The notes under the pieces were generated by a model that did no database searches, was not told where the DNA came from, and was given only the letters and a program-made list of their open reading frames with translations. A stretch of DNA of 64,000 bases from Tenebrio molitor (taxonomy: Eukaryota > Arthropoda > Insecta > Coleoptera > Tenebrionidae): NCBI RefSeq assembly GCF_963966145.1, contig NC_091046.1:45818001-45882000 (forward strand), read 5' to 3'. The position numbers and the translations under genes are program-made. Below are positions 49,891-59,281 of the stretch, in pieces (within the stretch, counting starts at the first letter, position 1; each line of letters begins with the position of its first letter).

Positions 49891-50614
49891 AAAACTATAC
49901 ACTACAAATTTTCTACGGGTTTAAAATACGGCTATCCGACTGGCCATATCAAACATCAGTTTTTCTCTTGACTATTTCATCTTCCTCGTTACACTGTTCG
50001 TGCTAAAATAAATGCTGGTCGCATTTACAACGCTACAAAAAAGAGAGCTTCAAATTTTGTCATATAAATATGGAAAGACAACAGAATTTCGTAATTTTAT
50101 TAAGAAATTCAGCACAAAAAAATGTTTCAACGTGTTAAAAATGAGTTTAGTCTTCTTTTATCAATTGAGCAGACTCTTTCACATGCTTTAAGGAAATTGG
50201 CGCTATCATAGGTTTACAATTTTTCTAGTGAAAGTTTTTCTTCGAAATTTGTACAAAAGCATTCTCCCAGATTCGGTTTGTTTAGAATACCCCAATTTAG
50301 ATAAGATCGCAAAATCTTCTAATGGATCTAGAGGAAACTACGAATGACCAAAAGGGGACATTGCGTTTAATGATAAGAATAATCCTGTTTTAAGTACATT
50401 CCTTGTAATATGTTTCCCATTTTCCTGACCCTGTAGAAATAAAAGATCTTGACACAATATCTTCCTGGTCATTGACTTGTCAGATCACGCACATATTTAA
50501 AAAAAATCTTTAACTGTTTTTGGCGTGATAAACGAAAGTTTTTCGTGAATTTTTTTTTTTTTTTTTGTGTAAGCTGAAGAATAGTATTTTGTTAAATTTT
50601 TATTTTGAAGTAAG

Positions 50615-50827
50615 TACAGTCTATGGACAAATAAAACTGGGACAAAAATGACAATCACGTAAGTCAAAATTTACAAATCTGTATCGTTTAATTACGGCTT
50701 TATCACAAATAGGTTAACTTTGGTATGACATATTATATAGACACTGACAAATATATTGACAATTCAATGGTCTGATTTACATAGATTAAATTTTAAGTGT
50801 CCCAGTTTTATTTGTCCACCGACCGTA
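50615..50827. mobile_element. Tc1/mariner-type MITE (213 bp, about 30-bp inverted repeats, TA ends)
   Basis: The left end is TACAGTCTATGGACAAATAA followed by AACTGGGACA. The right end, reverse-complemented, is TACGGTCGGTGGACAAATAA followed by AACTGGGACA. TA at both outer ends fits a TA target duplication. No coding capacity. Confidence 0.88.
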
Positions 50828-51867
50828 CATATCGTTCTAGAAAATCACAAATATCGGGCGTTCAAATAAAATCCTGAGCTGGGAAGGCGTTGGAAACGGT
50901 CAATTGTTTTGCGTTGACAGTTGTAATTAGAGCATGCTGACAGATAACCTAAAATATGTAAACAAAAAATCTTTCTGTTTTGTTCTGTTTTTACATTAAA
51001 AATAGAATAACTAACGATTCCTATTCTCGAAGCAAATATCTAAGGGCGCTCTTTGCTAAAAATAAACATGTTCAATTGTGCCAAACGGCGGGAAATTCAA
51101 ACTTTACATTGTTCCAAATGGTTTACATTTTTCAACGCCTACTCAGCCCAGGTTTTCATTTGAACGCATGATATATTACATATATTAGAAGAACTTCCTA
51201 GACCGACAAATCTACAATATAAATAACTTTGGAGTGTATCATACTTTATCTTGACATGATAAAAACAATTTACAGAAAAATTTAAACATAAACAGTCTAA
51301 GCAAGCTAACATTTGTTCTCATTTATCAGGTGAGATTATATCTAAACCTTTAATCGAAACTGTGTTATTCATTTCCATCGTTTCTTATTTTATCATCATT
51401 CTTAAGCATGCCATCCTAAATAATAAGGAAAAAATGTCGACAACCACAAATACACTACCAACAACTACCATCGAGAAAATGTAACAAAGCTTGAAGCAAA
51501 ATTGTTCGGTTTTAAGACGGTCTTCAAGAAATTTCATTTTTGAAAATTTGCTATAATACACTAATAAAAATTATTAGATTAGGGTGAGTACAGTCAGCTT
51601 TTTTATCTTTATGAAACCATAAAAACGTAACTTTCAAATCTTGAAAACTCTGTAAAAATATTCATAATGACTGACTCAACACTGGAGTTTATTGTGTTAA
51701 TTTGGAAAGTAGTAAAAACTATTCAAACAAAATAAAAAATAAAAACCACTGGGCGAAGAATTCTCGAAATGATTTTTATCTATAATTTTCTAGAAAAAAT
51801 AGATATGTTATGTCGCCATAAAAACAATCGTCTAAAACTTTGAACTTGACTTTGAATTAACCTAAAA
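50828..51867. other. Intergenic, AT-rich, no feature recognised
   Basis: No exon, RNA gene or repeat was recognised. Confidence 0.35.
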
Positions 51868-52146
51868 ATGGAACAGGTCCAAGCGACGAATCTGCACGTC
51901 CAAAAATCGAAGGAAGAAGCTCTAAAATATTCCGACACGCATTTGCAAGGTGTTGTAGTCCTGGATAAGACTAATATAAATTTGTTCCCATTCCGGAAGA
52001 TTTCCCACATAAAAAATCGAGCGAATCCTTTCACCGCGCAACTGGAACACCTCCAAGTTCTCTCCGGGACCCACCAAATTCCCGCTTGCAAAACTTTAGA
52101 GTCCATAAATCCGATCTGTAAACAAATCTGGCGACATACTCCATAA
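51868..52146 (+). CDS. Unrecognised small ORF, 92 aa (candidate gene)
   Basis: The ATG is preceded by an A-rich context (CCTAAAA) that suits insect initiation, and the frame runs 92 codons to TAA. Composition is protein-like: an N-terminal polar helix-prone part (EQVQATNLHVQKSKEEALKY) and a C-terminal half with three cysteines or so. There is no signal peptide or membrane segment. GC content rises inside the ORF relative to the AT-rich flanks. No family was recognised. It could be a single-exon small gene or an exon. Confidence 0.35.
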   Translation: MEQVQATNLHVQKSKEEALKYSDTHLQGVVVLDKTNINLFPFRKISHIKNRANPFTAQLEHLQVLSGTHQIPACKTLESINPICKQIWRHTP

Positions 52147-52747
52147 ATTCGCCAAATTGCCAAGTGGATGGAGTCCAATCTCGACTGGCGTTATTCGCAC
52201 GATCCCACTCGACTCCGTCAAAACCCGAACCAATTTACCCCCGACAATTAATAATTCACGTCATTTGCATTAATTATTGGCTGGATTCGTTATCCAAATC
52301 CAGATTGGTGCCTGTCGGTGTGGCAAACCTTCCGACAGCTTCCGCAGACTCGAGAGGAAGAAAAACGGCAGCAAAAAGTACATCAGCCGGACGGTGGTAC
52401 CGTGATGGAACATGGGTCATGGATGTCCCACTATCATTATGGTTAATAACGTTAATGTAATTCTAACATTGCTCGATGGTTTGCAACGGGACATGCCGGG
52501 TTCTTGCCCTCGGTGCCAAAGAAGCATCGATGGTACCGATTTACTGGGGCTAACGAACGAGCCCCATATTTATTGCAAAACGCAGCCGTGGGGCCTCCCG
52601 GAGCTCCGAGACAACCGCGTTCACTTTGCGTGTTTGAACCGGGGCCCCGGTGCGGACCGCCCCGAGTTGTATTTTTTTTGTGTGGCGGGGGCGAAAGCGA
52701 GCCGCATCGGGCAAAAACCGCCGCAAAAAGCTTGCAAGGGGGCTTAC

Positions 52748-52860
52748 CATCCTTCATGGTCCTGGGTTGCGTGGCTGAGGCTCCGCTACTGTGGCTTTTG
52801 TCAACCGTACAATACATAATAACACACTTTAGCACTACAACACAAGTCACTCTCACCGAA
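52748..52860 (-). CDS. Orphan first coding exon (Met-Lys-Asp start) of an unidentified minus-strand gene
   Basis: On the minus strand, a leader of about 100 nt is followed by ATG AAG GAT G at 52757-52748 and then a GTAAGC donor. Start context (AGGACC ATG A) and donor are both good. The coding part is only three codons plus one base, so the product cannot be named. The remaining exons should lie at lower coordinates but were not found. Only 52757-52748 would be coding; the 5' end is approximate. Confidence 0.4.
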
Positions 52861-53253
52861 CTAAAATTATCATAATTATTCGTTTAATATTATTAGTTTT
52901 ACGCGAACTTATCTATCACACGAAGAACACTGCCAAAACCCAACGGCCATTACTAATTCCTCGTTGCTGTGGCTCTCCGCAGATGGCGCTTAAGACGACG
53001 ACCTTGACGAGCGAGACCCACGCACTGATAATTTACCGTTTCGAGCTTATCAAAACACTGGGAATTTGGAATTGCGTTATCGAGAGGTTTTCTGATCGAT
53101 CACCGGAATTTTGCTTGTCAATTATTCAAAATGATTTGGATAGTTTGGTGCGGCGGGGTTGGCGCGCCTGTCTGTCAATCAAGTGCCATCTGATTTGAAA
53201 ATGTGTCAACGTGTCGGGGGTCGCGGCGCTGTCATGTTTCCAGCTTATTGACG
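52861..53253. promoter_or_regulatory. Putative bidirectional promoter between the orphan exon and Papst2
   Basis: About 400 bp separates the minus-strand leader from the Papst2 start codon. No TATA box or clear initiator was identified. An ORF starting at 52983 lacks support and is taken as leader sequence. Confidence 0.35.
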
Positions 53254-54588
53254 ATGTCCCGCGGTAACGTGCGTCTCGGGCTGGACCCCGAGCCGGAGAA
53301 GCCCCGCGTCACGATTTTGTGCCTCGACATCACCCACCGCTCGCAGACCGTGCAGTTCGGCATCTGTTGCAGTGCAGTGTTCGCCTTCTTCATCCTCTAT
53401 GGGTACATGCAGGAGCTCATTTTCACAATCGAGGGCTTCCAGCCCTTCGGCTGGTACCTCACGTTAGTACAATTCGGCTTTTACACCCTGTTCGGCCTGG
53501 TCGAGACCCGCATCAAAAACATAACCTCCAGGACGTAAGTCAAATCTTTTTTGGCACAATCCACACGTTTAGACATTTTTCTTGACAGAATCCCGATCCA
53601 GACGTACTTTTTACTAGCCCTCCTAACACTAGGCACGATGGGACTCTCTAACGCCTCTCTGGGCTACTTGAACTACCCGACTCAAGTCATTTTCAAATGT
53701 TGCAAACTGATTCCTGTCCTAGCAGGAAGCATCCTAATTCAAGGCAAACGGTATGGGCCTTTGGATTTTAGTGCTGCTGTTTTGATGTGTGTGGGACTAA
53801 CATTGTTTACTTTGGGTGTGTATGGTTTAGTTTAATCCCCCCAGATTAATTATCTCTTATCACAGCTCCCATTCCTGTGCATTCACTCAACTGATTGTTT
53901 TAGCTGACTCTCAAGTGCAACCCAACTTCAACACTAAAGGCATCACCATGATATCCATGGCGCTGCTTTGCGACGCCGTCATCGGAAATGTACAAGAAAA
54001 ATCTATGAGGACTTATGGCGCCCCCAATGCCGAGGTCGTCCTCTTTTCCTACTCCATCGGGTTTTTCTATTTGCTGATCGTGATGGGGATCACCGGGGAC
54101 TTCACCGACGGCCTACAGTTCTTTGCAACAGTAACTTCACCAACCTTACCAAACCAAATTCACCAAAATTTCTGTTTTCACAGAACCCCAAAAAAATGTA
54201 TGGCTACGCGTTAATCTTCTCCTTGACTGGATATTTAGGAATCCAAATTGTTCTCACTCTAGTCAGGACTTGTGGGGCTTTTGTCGCAGTTACTGTGACG
54301 ACGTGCAGAAAGGCAGTGACGATAATAGTTTCATTCCTTTTTTTCAGCAAACCCTTCACTTTTCAGTGAGTTTTTTTCCACACCCAAACTATCATTTTTC
54401 TGATTTTTGATTTTAGGTATTTGTGGTCTGGGTTGTTAGTAGTTTTAGGTATTTATTTGAATTTGTACAGCAAGAGACACCCCTTGACACTATCAGACTT
54501 GGAAGTGATGATAGAAAGGTGCATCCGTACAATCAAGTTGAAAATTTATTCAAAACGCCACACTCGCCATTATATGGCGAACGTATAA
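53254..54588 (+). CDS. Papst2: PAPS transporter, SLC35B3/Papst2 type (complete, five exons)
   Basis: This is a Golgi nucleotide-sugar-transporter-family protein that imports 3'-phosphoadenosine 5'-phosphosulfate for sulfation of glycans and proteins. Exons are 53254-53534, 53589-53815, 53904-54130, 54184-54365 and 54417-54588 (TAA), with introns of 54, 88, 53 and 51 bp, all GT-AG and in phase. They encode 362 aa, against about 400 in human SLC35B3. Family-typical segments are readable in order: GYMQELIFTIEGF and GWYLTLVQFGFY (exon 1), GLSNASLGYLNYPTQVIFK and CCKLIPVLAGS (exon 2), DAVIGNVQEKSM (exon 3), YGYALIFSLTGYLGI and AVTVTTCRKAVTI (exon 4), and SGLLVVLGIYLNLYSK (exon 5). Multiple hydrophobic spans agree with a polytopic membrane protein. 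I chose the ATG at 53254 because the upstream extension in the same frame begins with a non-ATG codon and lacks family similarity. The short basic tail after YSK differs from human. Confidence 0.93.
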
Positions 54589-54689
54589 TTTTAGTAATAA
54601 AACGAAAATTTTAAATTTCGCGCCATTTTAGGATTACTTTATAAAATATATCTCATGTAGCCGATCGATAGTGTTGTGTTCATTTTTTG

Positions 54690-54695
54690 AATAAA
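54690..54695 (+). terminator. Polyadenylation signal of Papst2
   Basis: AATAAA about 100 bp after the stop codon. Another AATAAA at 54596-54601 lies only 8 bp after the stop and is less likely to be the main signal. Confidence 0.6.
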
Positions 54696-55799
54696 AGATT
54701 CGATTTACTAATTTTATGAATGATAGAAGTCCCTGTCAGAAGCTAAGCTAACGCAACGTTTGGTGGTAGATGGCGCCGGTGTGATTGTCATTTTGTAGGT
54801 TATGAGGATTCGAATAGCACAATTGTTTTATTTCCATACTGTATATGTACAAAATTTAATATGTTTGTTCCTATAAAAATCAATAACATATGGCTCTTCT
54901 TGAGAAAAGATAAAAACATGACTGGATCAAACCTGACTGTTGCATGACCATCTGCATATAAATAATTATACTAATACAAACACTCACGTTCACTATCATG
55001 ACTATTTTCGAAACGAGGAACCCTCGGGTTCCGTGTAAAATAAAGACGAGTAAAAAATATACTTGGAAACGAACAAAATTAAAAAGCGATACATTTAAGA
55101 CGTGATAACACTCATTATAACTCTAGAAAGAAATCGGAATAATTTAGAATGAATTTTGTACGTGATTATTGCACAAAACTAAAAATATTAAGCTGGGTTC
55201 GGCGAGGGTACCGCTCGGGAGCTCTTTCGAAAATGGAGAGATCCGCGCGGTACCCCCGAAGAACCGGAAGGAGTCACCACGACACACATACAATACACGA
55301 AGTTCCCATGCTCCAACTGAAGTCGACCAGAGGGAAGAGGAAGAGAAGAAGTATTGGTCCACGTCCAATATCGAGTAAAAAGTTAGAACATGTACAAAAG
55401 GTCGTATAAAAGTTAAATTCTCGAATAGGTCACTTGAATTTTGCCTTTTTGTACTACGTTTATATCGTACGTGGCTCGCCGGGGAAAAGTCGTTATCAAA
55501 AGGCGTACTTTTGACAAGATCTCTACAGTCTTAGCGTTCTTTCCGTCACTTCAAACCAGAAAACGGGAAACTGTCCGAGCGGGAGAGTGTGAGACGGTGC
55601 GACGATGGGCGGCAAGCGGTCGGCGGCATTTTCACCGTGCTCGTGAAAAGAAAACATATTCACCACAAAATATGCAAGCTGAACTAAAATGAGATCTAGT
55701 AAAGTTATGTTGCATGTATACGTATTTGTTCACCCAATAAAAACTTCACAGTAACAAATTAAGTAGTGTAAACAATCTCGGCCGGGACAGGTCTTAGGC
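54696..55799 (-). other. Probable 3' UTR of Src64B, convergent with Papst2
   Basis: No conserved coding sequence. A minus-strand AATAAA (TTTATT at 54827-54832) would give a Src64B 3' UTR of about 1 kb that ends close to the Papst2 3' end. Confidence 0.4.
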
Positions 55800-58700
55800 T
55801 TAGTCTGGCACTTCTCTGTAGGGCACCTCCGAGGTGACGTTGAAGCCCTCGAAGTAGTGGGTGAGAAACTCGAAGGTGGGCCTGTTCTCGGGCTTGGCGT
55901 CCCAGCAGGTCAGCATGATGTGGTAGATCTCGTCGGGGAGGACGTGCGACGTCGGCTTGGGCATCCTGTAGCCCTTCTCGACCATGTCGATGACCTCGCG
56001 GCCGTGCATGCCCGGGTAGGGCACCTGTCCGTACGTGAACAGCTCCATGAGGAAGATGCCGTACGACCAGACGTCCGACTTGATCGAGAACTTGCCGTAG
56101 ACTATCGCCTCCGGGGCCGTCCACTTGACCGGGAACCGCGCCCCCTGCTTCGGGCAGTACTCGTTGTCCTCGATCACCCGCGCCAGCCCGAAGTCGCAGA
56201 TCTTGGCGATGTTGTTCTCGCCGACGAGGACGTTCCGCGCGGCGAGGTCCCTGTGGATCAGCTGCTTCGACTCGAGGTACTCCATCCCGCTAGCCACCTG
56301 GAAGGCTATGTACACCAGGTCCTCGAACTCGAGGCACTTGCCCTCGTCCTTGCGCAGAAAGTCCAGCAGGCTGCCCTTGGACATGTACTCCTGGACGATG
56401 TAGATCGGCTCGCGCTCGCTGCACACCCCGAACAGCGTGACCAGCCTCCTGTGCCGGAACTTCTTCATGATGGCGGCCTCCTCGAGGAACGCCTGCGTGG
56501 ACATGGTGCCCTCGCGCAGCATCTTCACCGCCACCTCGATGTTGTTCTTCCACTTGCCGTACCACACCTCGCCGAAGTTGCCGTGGCCGAGGCGCTGGAT
56601 CAGCTGGATCTCCTCGCGCGGGATCTCCCACTTGTCGCGGTACGTCGGCCCCAGGTCCCACATGGTGGGCTGCGGCTTCGGGCACGGCGTCGACAGGACA
56701 TGACACAGCCCGTAAGCGTTTTCTGCAACAAACAAACGAGTCAGCACGGGCGGGGACGGCGAACCGCGCGACTCACTGGTGTAAGCGTTGACTAATTCGA
56801 CTAAGGTGAGGAATGTTTTGTTGGTGGAAATGTAGAAACCCCCGTTGTCGAGGGGCTTGATCTTGTAGTGCTTCACGTGGCACCCTCTCACTTCCTCCCA
56901 GTCTTTGACGGAGAGCGAGTATCCGTTGGGATTGTGCTCGGAAGGACGGACTAAGAAGGTCCCTCTGGGATTCTTCTCGGCCAGGAGGAGCTTTTCGGCT
57001 TCCTTCCTGGACACGTTCTCGAAGAACCAGCTGCAAAGAGACGCCCATTCAGAACAAGTCGACTTCCGATTGCGGTTGCAAAACAGGAAAAAAATTGACC
57101 GCAGATTAGATAAGCAACCACTGGTACTAACTCTTCGCTTTCGACGCTCAACTCGGCGGCGACGAAGTTCCCGGGGATGTACCCCTGCACTTTGGTCATC
57201 AAGTGTATCACGTTCAGCCAGTCGCCCTCCGAGTCGTCGACGACTTCCATGCGGTCGCCCTTCTTGAACGAGACGTCGCTGCTGTCCCTGGCCTCGTAGT
57301 TGTACACGGCGACCACGATTCGCCCCTTGACCGAGACCGGCGGCCTCGTGGGGGTGGGACGCGTCCTGATGATGTCCGCATGGCTTCTCTGCGGGTCGGG
57401 GGTGTATCGATTGTTATCGATGGCGGTCAGCCGAGGAGGAGGACCTGCAATTTGGACTCTTCGTAAAAACACACAGTCACGTGACGACTCTGATCACAAG
57501 GAAAACATTTTATCGTCGGGGGTTCCGTCATCGTCCGATAAAAGCGTCATTTCCCTTTGGGAAATTACCCGTTTTGAGATACGACAGTGATATCACTTCC
57601 GGCAAAACTCACCGTTCGCTCTTCAAATCGCGACCATAAAAACGCGTCGCCCCGAATTGGGGGGATTAACTCGTAACGTTTTTATTTCTCTTTTTGTTTC
57701 GTTATCTGAGAACAAATTTGCAACGCACCCAATAAATCTTATCTCGGGTTTAATTCGGCGAGCGGAGGCGTCGATGTACCCGTTTGCGGCGACTTTCGAA
57801 GAATCGTGACGGTACAAGCTTCGATGCCATTAGACAGTTTGTTTTGGTCAATTCGGGGGCCACCAAGGTCGCCACAGCTGATACCGTTAGAGAACATTTT
57901 TCGCTTAATTAAAACTCACCGAAATGGCAATGTCGCTGCAATAAAAATTTTCTCGGTAAACAAGATTGTTGCTGATAGCGCGTTCTTGTTTATTTTGTTC
58001 TGGTATTTCTGAAATTATCTGATTTCGGTGTTTACTTTTTGGGAAGTGTTGACTCAAAGAAACGTCTGGGAGCGCTGCACGTTGCAGTCAATCCCATGAA
58101 AATAATCGGTTCGTTGTCTGTGAATTTTTAATGGTGAGTCGGTGGAAGAGCTAACGCCCAACATTACATCAGTTGGTCGAGTCCAATTAATTAATCTCTT
58201 GAGAATTATAGAAATACCGAAAAAAATTTTACAAAATATATGGAGAGATTCTTTTTGTCTTATAAATTTTTTTTATGTTGGATAATACTAGGGAATGATA
58301 TTTCCTAGAGGTTACTTCGCATTGGCGTACGCTTTATAAAATACATATGATATACAGGGTGTATTTTAAAAAAATGCCGAAATTTTACCTACGAGGTTGT
58401 AGGACAACGTAGAAGACTAAAAGCAGTTAAAAAAAATTTTACCTCAAAAATTAAATGTCAATTTATTTTTTGACAGAATTTTTTTAAATATTTTTTCCGA
58501 GTTCTACATGAAGCCAGAGCTCGCGGTTAAAGTTTGGCAGGACATTTACCTAACACCCTGTATATTTCCTTCCACCATCGAATCTAAATTACGCAGTTTG
58601 TCGCCTGCATAAATTATCCGATTTTTAGTGACATTAACGTTTGAAAAAACCCACATAACTCTGGTGTGTGTCATAGTTTCGACAGAACTGTATCGCCAAT

Positions 58701-59150
58701 AAATATATTTCTCGTAACAAATTGCTTGTGCATAATTATCTATTGAATATCGAAGACTTTCCTTTCCATAAATTGTCCACAACTGCATTTACATAACGAA
58801 CAAGTGGTTGAACAACATTTGTCCAACAACTTCGTCGTCGCCCGTTCAACACCGCACGAATCAATCCACGACTCGATTTGATTTTTCGCACCCCTCTTTC
58901 ATGACGAGCTCGTTTTCTCGACTTCCTCGCTACACCTTTTACCTTGCTACTCCGAGCAACGCTCCATCCGCTGCAAACCTACACTTTCCCTTTCACTCGT
59001 TCGCGTCTTTTTTTTTGGCGTGATCAGAGCCGCACTGCACCTTTTCGAATCCCTACCGTCCAATCCGTGTGTGATCTTGTTCCCTCCCGGATAGACCAAC
59101 CTGTCCGGCTGGGATCGTCGGCTGCCGCAACAGCAGCAGTTGTTGCCCAT
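55800..59150 (-). CDS. Src64B: Src-family non-receptor tyrosine kinase, Src64B type (complete, four exons)
   Basis: This is a membrane-anchored cytoplasmic tyrosine kinase acting in actin, adhesion and growth signalling. Exons in transcription order are 59150-59057, 57444-57132, 57030-56777 and 56722-55800 (TAA). Introns are 1612, 101 and 54 bp, all GT-AG and in phase, giving 527 aa; the fly protein is about 550. MGNNCCCC provides Gly2 for myristoylation and a cysteine cluster suited to palmitoylation. The SH3 domain (about 75-130) has AVYNY in place of ALYDY. The SH2 domain (about 137-220) contains FLVRPSE with R164. In the kinase domain GHGNFGEV starts at 266, K287 is the ATP lysine, HRDLAARN has D379, DFG starts at D397, and the activation-loop tyrosine is Y409. 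The C-terminal inhibitory tyrosine is Y522 in VPYREVPD. Tail and loop match Src64B rather than Src42A. The exon 1 donor (GTAGGG) is weaker than the others. A hAT transposon lies 131 bp upstream of the start codon. Confidence 0.94.
57445..58350. other. Src64B intron 1, no feature recognised
   Basis: AT-rich intronic sequence. No further exon was identified between 57445 and the MITE. Confidence 0.4.
58351..58564. mobile_element. Small MITE with ACAGGGTGT/ACACCCTGT inverted ends in Src64B intron 1
   Basis: The left end TATACAGGGTGT (58351-58362) and right end ACACCCTGTATA (58553-58564) are exact reverse complements over 12 bp. About 190 bp of AT-rich non-coding DNA lies between. TA-rich outer ends suggest a TA target site. 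Confidence 0.75.
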
Positions 59151-59273
59151 GGCGGTGTCGGCGGCGGCCGAAACGTCCGAGGTCAGCACAGGGTATCCTC
59201 AAGCGGCTGCCGGTTCATCTGCAACACGACAACAAACACCCACTACAGTACGGCCAAAGTTCCCATCAGTTCT

Positions 59274-59281
59274 GCAACGGA
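59274..59281. repeat. hAT target-site duplication, left copy
   Basis: GCAACGGA, identical to the copy at 62574-62581. On the minus strand it reads TCCGTTGC, directly before AG|AACTG, so it forms part of a possible splice acceptor for a Src64B 5' UTR exon. Confidence 0.95.

Noticed and set aside
52504..52875. 123- and 135-codon overlapping ORFs in CpG-rich DNA
   Set aside because: Three frames are open together on both strands. The only splice-supported signal there is the short minus-strand exon at 52748-52860.
52983..53198. 71-codon ORF just upstream of Papst2
   Set aside because: No family similarity, and the conserved Papst2 frame begins at 53254. Probably 5' leader or promoter sequence.
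55857..56795. 312-codon ORF antisense to the Src64B kinase exon
   Set aside because: Mirror of the GC-rich kinase coding frame; low-complexity Leu/Val/Arg/Asp product without family resemblance.
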